Part shown: positions 16,580 through 26,089 of the stretch, one piece after another
Position numbering within the stretch: the first letter of the stretch is position 1
Layout of the letters: each line of letters opens with the position of its first letter
Assembly: GCA_035691305.1 (NCBI GenBank)
Contig: DASSJF010000041.1
Coordinates: forward strand, 62,001-126,000
Source: a bacterium
Lineage (GTDB): Bacteria > Sysuimicrobiota > Sysuimicrobiia > Sysuimicrobiales > Segetimicrobiaceae
Direction: 5' to 3'
DNA length: 64,000 nucleotides
The notes under the pieces: generated by a model
Database searches by the model: none
Told to the model about the DNA's origin: nothing
What the model saw: the letters and a program-made list of their open reading frames with translations, nothing else
Translations under genes and position numbers: made by a program

Positions 16580-17628
16580 CGCGACGCCGCCCGCGCGCGA
16601 ACGCGCACGCCTCGGCGGATCCGGGACTTCGGGTTCGCCACCACACGTTCTTCGGCTGCCCGCCTCGTGACCCGGCGGGCGGGCGCACCGACCTCGCGTT
16701 CCTCGGGGCGCCGTTCGATCTCGGCACAACGCTGCGGCCCGGCACCCGGTTCGGTGCCGACGCGGTGCGCGCCGCCTCGGCCTGGTGGCAGTACGCGCGC
16801 GACGACGGACGCGCCGCGCCGGCCGAGGGCTGGTACGATCTCGACGCCGGCCGGTGGATCCTCCGCGGTGTCTCGATGGCCGACTGGGGCGACGTGCGGA
16901 TCACCCCGACCCACCTTACGGAGAACCTGGACCGCATCACCGCGGGCGTTCGCGCGATCCTCGAGGCGGGCAGCTTCCCCGTGCTGGTCGGCGGCGACCA
17001 CGCCGTGACCTATCCGGCGATCCGCGCGTTCGCCCGCGGCGGGCCGCTGCACATCGTGCAGTTCGACAGCCATCAAGACTTCAACGACGAGCGCCACGGC
17101 GTGCGGTTCGGCCACGGCAACGTGACGCGGCGGGCCTCCGAGCTGCCGTTTGTCACCGGGATCACCCAGATCGGCCTGCGCAGCCTGCAGAAGTACACCG
17201 ATACGCTCGAGGCCGGTCGGCGGTACGGCATTCGCACGGTAAGCGCCTCGGAGCTGCGCCGGGGCGGCCCGGGCGCCGCGGCGGCGGCCGTGCCCGCCGG
17301 CGTACGCTGCTACCTCACGCTCGACATCGACGGCCTCGACATCGCCATGGCCCCGGGCACGGGAACGCCCGAGCCGGGCGGTCTTACCTTCGCGGAGATG
17401 CGCGAGGCGGTTCGAGCGGTCGCAGGGCGGTGCACGATCGTGGGCGTCGATCTCGTCGAGGTCTCGCCGCCCTACGATTGGGCGGAGATCACGTCGCGGA
17501 CGGCGGCGCGCCTTCTACTCGATACGCTCGCCGCGATCTTCGACGGCGGCGCTCCGCCGCGGTCCGCTACGCCACGGACCGCAGACGCGGGTCGAAGGCG
17601 TCGCGGATCGCGTTCCCGAGGAGATTGA
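16576..17628 (+). CDS. Ureohydrolase (agmatinase/arginase family)
   Basis: A 350-residue manganese ureohydrolase, which cleaves guanidino compounds to urea and an amine. Metal ligands visible: H142 in GGDHAVTYP, D164, H166 and D168 in FDSHQDF, and D250 and D252 in TLDIDGLD. The family's usual DPxxAPGTG is changed here to DIAMAPGTGTPEPGG, losing the Pro. The GTG at 16576 overlaps the RraA stop. The family domain ends near LLLDTLAAIFDGG; the last 30 or so residues are low-complexity and Arg-rich and lie over the end of the convergent permease gene (62-base overlap). Substrate is unknown. Confidence 0.88.
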   Translation: MTRRRPRANAHASADPGLRVRHHTFFGCPPRDPAGGRTDLAFLGAPFDLGTTLRPGTRFGADAVRAASAWWQYARDDGRAAPAEGWYDLDAGRWILRGVSMADWGDVRITPTHLTENLDRITAGVRAILEAGSFPVLVGGDHAVTYPAIRAFARGGPLHIVQFDSHQDFNDERHGVRFGHGNVTRRASELPFVTGITQIGLRSLQKYTDTLEAGRRYGIRTVSASELRRGGPGAAAAAVPAGVRCYLTLDIDGLDIAMAPGTGTPEPGGLTFAEMREAVRAVAGRCTIVGVDLVEVSPPYDWAEITSRTAARLLLDTLAAIFDGGAPPRSATPRTADAGRRRRGSRSRGD

Positions 17629-18463
17629 AGCCGAGGACCGCCAGGAAAATCGCGAGCCCCGGAAACGTCGGGTACCACCAGGCGTCGACCATGTAGCTGC
17701 GCGCCTGCGCGATGAGGGCGCCCCACTCCGGGGTGGGCGGCTGCGCGCCGAGGCCGATAAAACTGAGGCTCGCGGTCGCCAGGATCGCGAAGCCGATGTC
17801 GATCGACGCCTGGATCACGACCGTGGTCCCGACGTTCGGAAGCAGGTGCTGCAGGAGGATACGGGGCCGGCCGGCGCCGAGCGAGACGGCGGCCAGGACG
17901 TACTCCTGCTCTCGTAGAGAGAGCAATTGTCCGCGCACGAGCCGCGTATACCACGGCCACCACGACAGCGCGATCGCGACCACGCTGTTGGACAGGCCGG
18001 GGCCCAGCGTCGCCGCGATGGCGATCGCCAGCACGAGGCGCGGGAAGGCAAGGAACACGTCGGTCGTCCGCATCAGAATCTCGTCCATCCAACCGCCCCA
18101 GTACCCCGCGATGAGACCGAGGCCCACCCCCACGACCATGGCGAGGATGAGCACGACCACGCCGACGGCGAGCGAGATGCGGGCGCCGGTCAGCACGCGG
18201 CTCAGCAGGTCGCGGCCGAGGTCGTCCGTGCCGAACGGGTGGACCGGCGACGGCGGGCGCAGCTTGTCGGCGGCGGAGATGTGGAACGGGTCATACGGCG
18301 CCGCCGCGGGACCGGCGAGCGCCACCGCCGCCAGCAGCGCGACGATCACGGTGCCGATCCAGGCCGACGGGATGCGGGCGAGCAGGCGAAAGGAACGGCG
18401 CAGGTAGGTCGTGCCGTGCCCCGCCGAGGGCTTAGTAGCGGATACGCGGGTCGACGACAGCAT
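17567..18463 (-). CDS. Peptide-type ABC transporter permease, DppC-like, system C
   Basis: A 298-residue DppC permease with HPFGTDDLGRDLLSRVLTGAR, a coupling loop YVLAAVSLGAGRPRILLQHLLPN and the terminal GNAIRDAFDPRLRSVA. The ATG at 18463 lies inside the upstream DppB gene (32-base overlap). It is the last gene of the minus-strand unit SBP-DppB-DppC and runs into the end of the plus-strand ureohydrolase gene. Confidence 0.92.
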   Translation of the reverse strand: MLSSTRVSATKPSAGHGTTYLRRSFRLLARIPSAWIGTVIVALLAAVALAGPAAAPYDPFHISAADKLRPPSPVHPFGTDDLGRDLLSRVLTGARISLAVGVVVLILAMVVGVGLGLIAGYWGGWMDEILMRTTDVFLAFPRLVLAIAIAATLGPGLSNSVVAIALSWWPWYTRLVRGQLLSLREQEYVLAAVSLGAGRPRILLQHLLPNVGTTVVIQASIDIGFAILATASLSFIGLGAQPPTPEWGALIAQARSYMVDAWWYPTFPGLAIFLAVLGFNLLGNAIRDAFDPRLRSVA

Positions 18464-19436
18464 ACAAGAGGTCCACGCCGAGATTGACCAGCACGAAGGT
18501 GAGCGTCAGTAGCAGCGACGTCCCCATGATCGCGGAGTAGTCGAACGCCGTGATCGCGTTCACGCTGTACAGCCCGACGCCCGGCCAGTCGAAGATCAGT
18601 TCCACCAGGAACACCCCGCCGAGGAGGCCGCTCGTGTAGAGCCCGAGCACCGTGATCACTGGGATGAGCGCGTTGCGCAGGCCGTGGTGGATGAAGACGC
18701 GCGACGACACGAGGCCTTTCGCCCACGCCGTGCGGATGTAGTCCTGCGACAGTGCCTCCATCATCGTCGAGCGGGTGATGCGCACCGTCGGCGCGAGCGA
18801 GGTGAGCGCGAGCGTAAGGCTCGGCAGCGCGAGGTGTCGGACGGCGCTCCAGAGGTCGCCGAGGTTGCCGGTCAGCAGGCTGTCCACGACGTACAGGCCG
18901 GTGACGTGGGCCGGGGGCGCCGCGGTGATCGCCAGCCGGCCGGAGAGCGGAAACCAGCCGAGGGCCCGTACGAAGACCAGCTGCAGCAGAATGCCGAAGA
19001 AGAAGATCGGGAACGACAGCCCGCTGACGCTGAGCACCTGCGCCACGAGGTCGATCGGGCCGCCGGCCTTGACCGCGGAGATGATCCCGAGCGGCACGCC
19101 GAGCACGACGGTCAGAAACATCGCCGCCGCCGTCAACTCGATCGTGGCGGGGAAGTACGCGAGCAGATCGCTGAGGACCGGGGTGTTGGTGAGCATCGAC
19201 ACCCCGAGGTTGCCGCGGGCCAGCTTCCCAACGTAGATGAGGTACTGTTGGGGAAGCGGCAGGTCCAGGCCAAACGCGTGCCGCACGGCGGCGACGGCCT
19301 CAGGGCCCGCGTGCTCGCCGGCGATCAGCTTCGCCGGGTCGGCCGGCACGAGATGCGTCAGCACGAAAAGGAGAAGGCTCACCCCGATCAGCAAGGGCGG
19401 GATCAGGGCGAGCCTTCTCAGCGCGTAGGCGGCCAC
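18432..19436 (-). CDS. Peptide-type ABC transporter permease, DppB-like, system C
   Basis: A 334-residue DppB permease, somewhat longer than those of systems A and B because of an extra periplasmic segment around residues 165-190. The start AAYALRRLALIPPLLIGVS is typical. The coupling region reads DYIRTAWAKGL then HGLRNALIPVI, and it ends VVDPRIRY. It lies 28 bases after the binding-protein gene. Confidence 0.92.
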   Translation of the reverse strand: MAAYALRRLALIPPLLIGVSLLLFVLTHLVPADPAKLIAGEHAGPEAVAAVRHAFGLDLPLPQQYLIYVGKLARGNLGVSMLTNTPVLSDLLAYFPATIELTAAAMFLTVVLGVPLGIISAVKAGGPIDLVAQVLSVSGLSFPIFFFGILLQLVFVRALGWFPLSGRLAITAAPPAHVTGLYVVDSLLTGNLGDLWSAVRHLALPSLTLALTSLAPTVRITRSTMMEALSQDYIRTAWAKGLVSSRVFIHHGLRNALIPVITVLGLYTSGLLGGVFLVELIFDWPGVGLYSVNAITAFDYSAIMGTSLLLTLTFVLVNLGVDLLYAVVDPRIRY

Positions 19437-19464
19437 GGCCCCTCCGCGGGGCTAGGACGGAACG

Positions 19465-21102
19465 CTACGTCTTCGAAATCGCGTACACGTCGAACGTGTT
19501 GCCGAGCCACGGGTTGTAGCTGTAGCCTTGGACGTTCGCGCGCATCGGCACGCGGTTGACGAGCGTGCCGATCAGGATCGCCCCCGCCTCCTGGACCACG
19601 ACCTTTTGGGCGTCGCGGAACAGCGCGACGCGCTTGCCTTGGTCCGTGATCTGATTGGCCTGCTTCATCAGCGATTCGACCTTGTCGTTCGCGTAAAAGC
19701 TGAAGTTCCATCCCGCGGTGCCCCACCCGTCCCGGCCGAAGGTGGCGTCGAGCATCGACGACGGGTCGGCGTAGTCGGGATAGTTGCGGACCGGTAGGAG
19801 GTCCGGCGCGGTCTCCGGCTTCCCGGCCTTCTCCAGCAGGACCGACGACGTCATGGACTGGATGTTGAGGGTGATGTTGAGCGTCTTGAGCGAGTTCTGG
19901 AGAATCTCCGCGGCCTTCTGGAACGTCGGATCGCCCTGGAAGAGGAACAGGCTCAGCGTGAAGCCGCCGTTGGGCTTGCTCGACTCGCTCAGCAGCTGTT
20001 TGGCCTTCGCCATGTCGAACTTGTACGGTTTGTCGGACGCCGACAGATGCGACGGGTCGCTCGGCGGCAGCGGGCCGTACAGGGGCGCCAGGTTGCCGTT
20101 GAAGATCAGGCTCTTCGCGCTCTCATAGTCGAACGCGTACGACAGCGCCTGCCGGATCTTCATGTCGTTGAGCGGCGCGCGCTGGCAGTGCATCGCGATG
20201 TAGAAGATGCGCTGGGTCTGGAACGACGCCACTTTGATGCCGGGCTCCTTGGCCAGCGCGTCGATGATGTCGGGCGCGACGACGGTCAGGATGTCGGCGT
20301 CGCTCCGCTCGAGCATGAGGCGCTGCGTCGAGGCCTCCGGTGTGATCTTGTAGATCACCGTCCGCACGTGATTGCCCTGCCAGCCGCCCCAATAGTCCGG
20401 GAACGCCGAGAGTACGACCTGCCCCGCGCCTTTGTCGTAGCTCGCGATGCGGTACGGGCCGGTGCCCGCGTCGTTCGCGGCGAGCCAGCCCTGGCCCATG
20501 TCGGTTCCGGAGGCGTGCGCGGCGACCGCGGCCGGGCTAACCATCAAGGCACCGGAGATCGCCGCGAGCTTCGACAGAAATGCGGCGTCGGGGCCGGTCA
20601 GGTTAAAGCGCACCGTCAGCGGATTGGGTGTGTCGATCGTGTCCACGACGCCCTTGTACGCGTAGCCCATGCCGCGGTTGATTTTGATCAGCCGCTCGAC
20701 CGTGCTCTTGACGGCCGCCGACGTGAACGCCGTCCCGTCGTGGAACTTGACGCCGGACCGCAGCCGAAACGTCCAGTGCTTGGCGTCCGGCGTGCTTTCC
20801 CACGAGGTCGCGAGGGCCGGCACGATCTGCGCGGTCCCGCCCTTGAGCGTCACCAAGCCTTCGTAGACGCCGCGCGTGATCCGGACCGTGTTGTCGTAGA
20901 CGATGTTCGGATCGAACGTCTGCACCGAGGTGTCCTGCGCCACGACGAGCGTGGTTGGGCCGACGCCGGCGGCGGCCGCCGGGGTCGGGCGGAGCAACTC
21001 CCGGGCCCCGGCGGCGCCGGAACCGACCGCGGCCGCGCCGAGTCCGGCTGCCTTGAGGAACGAACGACGAGATATCCCAGACCGCGAGCCAGATTGCGCC
21101 AT
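19465..21102 (-). CDS. Peptide ABC transporter solute-binding protein, system C (SBP family 5)
   Basis: A 545-residue family 5 binding protein. The ATG at 21102 is chosen over upstream starts because it follows GGGGAGG and begins a clear Tat signal: SRRSFLKAAG, then an Ala/Gly-rich hydrophobic core and cleavage near residue 45. The mature part has VQTFDPNIVYDNT, FRLRSGVKFHDGT and GTGPYRI. It is not especially close to the binding proteins of systems A and B. It is the first gene of the unit with permeases at 18432 and 17567; ATPase genes are again absent. Confidence 0.93.
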   Translation of the reverse strand: MAQSGSRSGISRRSFLKAAGLGAAAVGSGAAGARELLRPTPAAAAGVGPTTLVVAQDTSVQTFDPNIVYDNTVRITRGVYEGLVTLKGGTAQIVPALATSWESTPDAKHWTFRLRSGVKFHDGTAFTSAAVKSTVERLIKINRGMGYAYKGVVDTIDTPNPLTVRFNLTGPDAAFLSKLAAISGALMVSPAAVAAHASGTDMGQGWLAANDAGTGPYRIASYDKGAGQVVLSAFPDYWGGWQGNHVRTVIYKITPEASTQRLMLERSDADILTVVAPDIIDALAKEPGIKVASFQTQRIFYIAMHCQRAPLNDMKIRQALSYAFDYESAKSLIFNGNLAPLYGPLPPSDPSHLSASDKPYKFDMAKAKQLLSESSKPNGGFTLSLFLFQGDPTFQKAAEILQNSLKTLNITLNIQSMTSSVLLEKAGKPETAPDLLPVRNYPDYADPSSMLDATFGRDGWGTAGWNFSFYANDKVESLMKQANQITDQGKRVALFRDAQKVVVQEAGAILIGTLVNRVPMRANVQGYSYNPWLGNTFDVYAISKT

Positions 21103-21354
21103 GCGACTTTGCCTCCCCAGTCGTTCTCGTGGTTCGTAAAGCTCCGGTGATGGGTGTAACGCGGATGTGCCTCGGGAGGTTCGCGGTGGGACGGCGCGGT
21201 CCTCCGTCGGGAGAGGGGGGCCGCCGGAACACACCGAAGTTGCTCAACCCTGCACTTATCGGCGGTCTCTCAGAGGCACGCGATCGTCGCCGCGGCGTTC
21301 GGGGCGGCCGACGTGATCGCTCGAATCCGCGCTGAACCTGAAGGAGGCGGAGCG
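21103..21354. other. Divergent promoter region without a gene
   Basis: The 252 bases between the system C binding protein (minus) and an M28-fold gene (plus) must hold two promoters. I see the ribosome-binding sites of both genes (GGGGAGG near 21112 on the minus strand; AAGGAGG at 21341) and no convincing coding frame, repeat or terminator. Confidence 0.6.
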
Positions 21355-23121
21355 ATGAGTGGTACGGCTGAGATCACGGGGTGGAGCGACGCCGTCCTTG
21401 AAGGGCGCGTGCTCGACGGCGTCTCGCTGAAGGTGCCCTGGCGGGTCGTCCAGGACTTCTCGAGGCTCGTGCGGCTCTCCGGCTCGCCCGAGGAGCGCCG
21501 CGCGTTCGAGATCCTGATCGGTCACCTGGACAAATGGGGCGTGCCGCACCAACTGCACGAGCCGATGTGCTTCATCTCGATCCCCGGTCCGTCGAGCGTC
21601 CGGTGCAGCGGGACCGTCTACCGCGCGAAGACGCCGGCGATGTCCGTGTCCACGAACGGGCAGGACGTCGCCGGCGAGCTCGTCTACGTGCCGGGCGCGA
21701 GCGCGGACAGCGCCTACGACGTGTTCTCGAGCGGCGTCGAGTTCGGCGGCGCCCGCGTCGCCGGCAAGATCGTGCTGACCGAGGGCATGGCGTCGCCGGG
21801 GAAGGTGAGGGACCTGATGGCGGCCGGCGCGCTCGCCGGCATCTTCGTGAACCCCGGCCGGAACATCCACGAGGGCATCTGCACGACGATCTGGGGCGCG
21901 CCCGATCTCGACTCGGCGCCGCGGCAGCCCTCGATTCCGGTGGTCGCCGTCAACAACCCCGACGGGCAGGCGCTCATCCGCGCCGCCCAGCAGGAGGCCC
22001 GCGCGTCGGTCGCCACCCAGCTCGACACCGGCTGGCGGCGGATCCCTGTGCTGGTCGCGGAGATCGAGGGCCGGCAGGCGCCCGACGAGTTCGTGCTGCT
22101 GCACGGACACCTCGACGGCTGGCACTACGGCGTGGGCGACAACGCGACCGGCGACGCAACGCTCTTGGAGATGGCGCGCGTCTTCTGGCGGCACCGCCGG
22201 CGGCTCGCGCGAACGCTGCGAATCGCGTGGTGGTCCGGCCATTCCCACGGCCGGTACGCCGGCTCGACGTGGTACAGCGACGCCCATGCCGTGGAGCTGG
22301 CGCGCGGCGGGGTGGCGCAGGTCAACTGCGACTCGCCGGGCTGCCGGTGGGCGACGACGTTCAATCACCTGACCGCCATGAGCGAGACCGTTCCGCTGGT
22401 GGAGGCGACGATCCGCGCCGTCGCCAACATCACCCCCGAGCCGGAGCGCCCGCCGCGCGCCGGCGACTACTCCTTCAACGACATCGGGCTGTCGTCGTTC
22501 TACATGCTGAGCTCGACGATGTCGGAAGAGGACCGCGCCGCCAAGCAGTACTACGCCGTCGGCGGGTGCGGCGGGAACATCGCCTGGCACACCGAGGACG
22601 ATACGATGGAGATCGCCGACAAAGAGAACCTGCTGCGGGACATGCGGGTGTACGCGGCAACGGTGCTTCGCGTGCTGAACGCTCCGGTGCATCCTCTCGA
22701 CTGGACGCGGACGGCGGCCGAGTTCCGCGAGACGCTCGGGCGATACAGCCAGGCGGCCGGGGACCAGTTCGACTTCGCGCCCGCCCGGGCGGCGCTCGAC
22801 GCGCTGCGATCTTCGCTCGAGAGATTCTACGGAAAGGCGCCCGGGCGGGGGACGGCCAAGGCCGCGGCGGTGCGGCGTTTCAACGCGGCACAGCGGCGCC
22901 TCGGCCGCCTCTTGATCCCGGTGAACTACGGCCGGATGCCGGCCTTCTGGCACGATCCGGCGGTCAACGTGCCGCCGCTCCCGGATCTCGCGCCGGCACT
23001 GTCCGCCCCGCGGGCGGCCGGGAACACCGCCCAGGAGGGCATCCTGCGCGCGCACCTGACCCGCGGCCAGAACCGCCTGGTCTGGGCGCTCGAGCAGGCG
23101 CGGGAGGTCGTGGAAGCCTAG
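21355..23121 (+). CDS. M28-fold protein with PA-like insert and altered catalytic motif, copy 1
   Basis: A 588-residue protein. Residues about 75-230 form a PA-like insert, and 245-430 the M28 domain: H252 and D254 (HGHLDGW), D262 (GVGDNATG), D326 (NCDSPG) and H412 (AWHTEDD). Where active M28 enzymes have the Glu-Glu pair (general base and metal ligand), this protein reads WWSGHSHGRYAGS (around 292-304). The acidic pair is replaced by a Ser-Gly-His-Ser-His stretch. A C-terminal helical region of about 150 residues follows. ATG chosen for AAGGAGG just upstream. No signal peptide. A modified hydrolase or binding protein is possible. Confidence 0.85.
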   Translation: MSGTAEITGWSDAVLEGRVLDGVSLKVPWRVVQDFSRLVRLSGSPEERRAFEILIGHLDKWGVPHQLHEPMCFISIPGPSSVRCSGTVYRAKTPAMSVSTNGQDVAGELVYVPGASADSAYDVFSSGVEFGGARVAGKIVLTEGMASPGKVRDLMAAGALAGIFVNPGRNIHEGICTTIWGAPDLDSAPRQPSIPVVAVNNPDGQALIRAAQQEARASVATQLDTGWRRIPVLVAEIEGRQAPDEFVLLHGHLDGWHYGVGDNATGDATLLEMARVFWRHRRRLARTLRIAWWSGHSHGRYAGSTWYSDAHAVELARGGVAQVNCDSPGCRWATTFNHLTAMSETVPLVEATIRAVANITPEPERPPRAGDYSFNDIGLSSFYMLSSTMSEEDRAAKQYYAVGGCGGNIAWHTEDDTMEIADKENLLRDMRVYAATVLRVLNAPVHPLDWTRTAAEFRETLGRYSQAAGDQFDFAPARAALDALRSSLERFYGKAPGRGTAKAAAVRRFNAAQRRLGRLLIPVNYGRMPAFWHDPAVNVPPLPDLAPALSAPRAAGNTAQEGILRAHLTRGQNRLVWALEQAREVVEA

Positions 23122-24806
23122 GCGGCCGACGCCAGACAGCTTTCGACGATCCAGCAGGCGGTCCGCAGCGCGTCGAGCACGGCGTTGCGGCCGCGGACAA
23201 GGTCGACGCGGAGAAACTTCGCCTCGTTGCCGTCCGGCGGCAGTCCGGCGAGGCGTTTGGCCGCGGCGAGCCGCGGTAGAAACACGGTGTCGAGCGCGGG
23301 GTCGTGGGCATAGGAGCCCGCGACGGTGTACGTCGCGGGGATCAGCGTCCGTCCGAGCCGGGCGAGGCAGGCGTTGATCGCGTGGGCCTGCGTGGCCGCG
23401 GCGCCGCCCGCCGTGCCGGCCAACCGGCCGCACAGTTCCTCGAGGCGTCCGGCGGCCGAAATAGCCGCCGTCAGGTCGACGGACGGTCCCGCTTCCGCGG
23501 CGAGCGTCCGCAACTCGTTCCGCAGGTCGGCGGCCGCGGCGGCGTAGTCGAGCGGAAGCACCGGGTCCGCGAGCAGCCGCTCGAGGGCGAGCGCGAAGAT
23601 CTTCGCGTCCCGCACGAGCCGCTCCGGATCGATCTTGTCGAGCGTATCGTGCGGCGTGTGCCACCACCAGCCGAGGCTGCCGTCTTCTTGGTGTGAGAGC
23701 GAGCCGAAGAGCGACGGGATGCCGATGCCGAGGAACGACTGATCGGAGTCCCGGCCTACCCGCTTCGGCGTGAGTGCCGCGCCCGCGATCTGCCGCACCG
23801 CCCATACGCCCAGGCCCGCGGTCTGCGGCATCGAGTTCGTTACGAAACGGTCGGCTCCGGCGCCGCCCACCGAGTCGATGTTGACGTGCGCGACGCAGTG
23901 CTCCGCGAGGTCGAACCAGTGGTTGTCGGCGTACCAGGCCGACGAGGAATACCGCCCGTGCGAATGGCCCGACCACATCGCCACGCGCATGCCTCGCCGC
24001 CACACGGAGCGCCGCCCGGCGAGCACGCGGGCCACTTCCAGCGTCGTCGCATTCGCGCTGCCGTTGTCCATCGCCCCGAGGTGCCAGCCGTCCAGGTGCC
24101 CTGAGAACAGCACGAACGTCCCCGGGTCGGCGTCGGGGTGGCCCGCGGCAAGGTCGGCGAGCACGATCGGCGTCTTGGTCCATCCGGTTCGCACTTCGGC
24201 CGTCAACCGGACGGCGGTCCGTCCTTCGGTGCAGAGCCGCTGCAGCGCCCGGCCGTCCGCCTGGTGCACCGAGAGCATCGGAATGGTGGGCAAGGTGCCG
24301 GCGGTGCTCGGGGCGGGGTTGCCCCACACGGGCGAGACGCACATCTCGTGGGCGTGCCGGCCGCTGACGAAGATGAGCCCGGCGACGCCGACCTGCGAGC
24401 CGAGCACGGCCTGCTCCGGCGTCGCGAGGTCGTCGACGAGCGCGATTTTCCCGGCGGCGCCGGCGCGCGCGTAGTCTTCGGGGCGGCCTTTGCCCACGTC
24501 GACGAGATCCGCGGCGACGCCCTCGGGGCCGGTGGGGCGTCCCATCGAGTGCGTGATGCAGAAGACCTCGCGCGCCGCGGGCAGCGTGACCTGCAGGGCC
24601 GCAGGGCCGGGCAGGCTGATGTAGGCGTCGTGCACGACGATCTGCGTACGGTAGCCGAACGCACGGAGCTGCGCTTCCGCGTACTCGGAGGCACGGTATT
24701 CATCTTCGTTGGAGGAGAGCCGCGTCCAGCGTGCGAGCTGCCGGTTGTGCTCGACGAGGTTGGGCTGCGAAACCTCGTCCGCAGCGGATCCTATGACGTG
24801 CGCCAT
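23118..24806 (-). CDS. M28-fold protein with PA-like insert and altered catalytic motif, copy 2
   Basis: A 562-residue relative of the convergent gene at 21355, with the same layout. It has a PA-like insert (about 60-215), H237 (SGHLDGW), D247 (GAMDNGS) and MWSGHSHGRYSSS at 277-289, where an active M28 would have Glu-Glu. The C-terminal part keeps WWWHTPHDTLDKID, a His zinc-ligand region. It starts at ATG 24806, overlapping the stop of the binding protein before it (TAATG). Its stop overlaps the stop of copy 1 inside a CTAG palindrome (23118-23121). The unusual motif in both copies argues for a conserved variant subfamily, not decay. Confidence 0.85.
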   Translation of the reverse strand: MAHVIGSAADEVSQPNLVEHNRQLARWTRLSSNEDEYRASEYAEAQLRAFGYRTQIVVHDAYISLPGPAALQVTLPAAREVFCITHSMGRPTGPEGVAADLVDVGKGRPEDYARAGAAGKIALVDDLATPEQAVLGSQVGVAGLIFVSGRHAHEMCVSPVWGNPAPSTAGTLPTIPMLSVHQADGRALQRLCTEGRTAVRLTAEVRTGWTKTPIVLADLAAGHPDADPGTFVLFSGHLDGWHLGAMDNGSANATTLEVARVLAGRRSVWRRGMRVAMWSGHSHGRYSSSAWYADNHWFDLAEHCVAHVNIDSVGGAGADRFVTNSMPQTAGLGVWAVRQIAGAALTPKRVGRDSDQSFLGIGIPSLFGSLSHQEDGSLGWWWHTPHDTLDKIDPERLVRDAKIFALALERLLADPVLPLDYAAAAADLRNELRTLAAEAGPSVDLTAAISAAGRLEELCGRLAGTAGGAAATQAHAINACLARLGRTLIPATYTVAGSYAHDPALDTVFLPRLAAAKRLAGLPPDGNEAKFLRVDLVRGRNAVLDALRTACWIVESCLASAA

Positions 24807-26041
24807 TACGGGAGCACGATCGCGTGGGTGGCAAACTGCGGCGGCCACACGAGCGCGCGCGTGTTGGGGGCGATCCACTCCCAGATCACGCTCGACGCGC
24901 GCAGGTTCTCTCCCGCCGCGGCCGTCCCGGGCGCGCCGAACCGGAGTCCCGCCCCGTTGGGCAGCGCGCCCGCGGGCAGGTTTGCGGCGCGCGCCGCCTC
25001 CGCGATCCCGGCTGCGGAGAGGTCGCGCGCCCGCGGCAAGACCTCCTCGAAGAGCGCCAGGCCGCCGGTGAAGCCCGAGAGCGCGGGCTCCCACAGCGGA
25101 TGGCCGTACCGCTCCCGGAAGGTCTGCCGCGCCCAGAGGAGGGCCTGTGCCGCATGCGGCGTGAGTGCCCGAGTGGGGAGCAGATCGCCGGTCTTGTCGG
25201 CGGAGAAGACGCCGACCGCGCCCGTGCCGAGCCGCCGTCCGAACTCCGGCATGATGTAGGCCGAGCAGCCGCCGATGTTGACGGCGAGCGGCACGCGCGC
25301 CTTCAAGATCGCCCGGCGCAGCGCCACCGCGTTCTCCATGTAGGCCCCGACGATGAGCACATCGGTCCGGGCGTCCGCGATCTCGCGGGTGAGGGCGGCG
25401 TAGTCGACGTGCCACGGATCGAACGGGAGACCCGCGGCGAGCGGCAGCCCCGATCGGTGGATCTCCGCGATTTCCCCCCGGGCCTCCGACCGGCCAAACG
25501 CGTCGTTCACGTAGGCGACCGTATAGCGAAGCGGGCCCGGCCGGTGCAGGCGCGGCGCGAGTCGATCGCGCACGAAGGCGACGGCCTCGCGGCCGAGCAC
25601 GCCGCCGCTCGGGGCGACGCGGAAGAAATGCGCGCCGGGCCGGGCTTCCGCGGGGATCTCGCCGACCGCGCCGGTCTCCCAGTAGACGACGCCGAGCCGT
25701 CCGGCGGCCGCCGCGCCCGGCCGGGCGATGACGCTCCCGTAGGTGCCGGCCATGACGGCAACGCCGCTCTCCGCCAGCTGCTCGACCGCGTCGGGCGCCG
25801 CGTCCGATGACGGCGCGGACGCGAGCCGGATTTGGACCGCCCGGCCCCCGATGCCCCCGTGCGCGTTGACGTAGGCCGCGGCGAGGAGCAGGCCGTGGTA
25901 CTCGTCGACGCCCGCTCCCGGCGCCGCCTGCGGCCCCTCGACGGGATAAATGGCGCCGACGACGATCGACCGCCCTTGGCCGGCGGCGGGCATCCCCGCC
26001 GTGAACGCAAGGAGAAGTACGGCTGCCGCGATGCGCCGCAT
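24806..26041 (-). CDS. ABC transporter substrate-binding protein, branched-chain amino acid type (LivK-like)
   Basis: A 411-residue periplasmic binding protein of the Leu/Ile/Val type (Peripla_BP_6). It has a signal peptide (RRIAAAVLLLAFTAGMPAAGQG), then IVVGAIYPVEGPQA and AAYVNAHGGIGGRAVQI. The ATG at 26041 is preferred to a TTG at 26044 because GAGGTGA is 7 bases upstream of it. No permease or ATPase lies beside it; instead an M28-fold gene is translationally coupled behind it. An unpaired binding protein could serve as a sensor or share the Liv transporter at 40-44 kb. Confidence 0.87.
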   Translation of the reverse strand: MRRIAAAVLLLAFTAGMPAAGQGRSIVVGAIYPVEGPQAAPGAGVDEYHGLLLAAAYVNAHGGIGGRAVQIRLASAPSSDAAPDAVEQLAESGVAVMAGTYGSVIARPGAAAAGRLGVVYWETGAVGEIPAEARPGAHFFRVAPSGGVLGREAVAFVRDRLAPRLHRPGPLRYTVAYVNDAFGRSEARGEIAEIHRSGLPLAAGLPFDPWHVDYAALTREIADARTDVLIVGAYMENAVALRRAILKARVPLAVNIGGCSAYIMPEFGRRLGTGAVGVFSADKTGDLLPTRALTPHAAQALLWARQTFRERYGHPLWEPALSGFTGGLALFEEVLPRARDLSAAGIAEAARAANLPAGALPNGAGLRFGAPGTAAAGENLRASSVIWEWIAPNTRALVWPPQFATHAIVLP

Positions 26042-26089
26042 CAACCAGTCACCTCGGACCCCGTGGACTTACCTCTTCGACGGCACGTT

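Noticed and set aside
21256-24342. A minus-strand frame of over 1000 codons across the M28 gene
   Set aside because: It is the antisense shadow of the M28 coding frame: Arg/Gly/Ala-rich without any family pattern. Long shadow frames are expected at this GC content.
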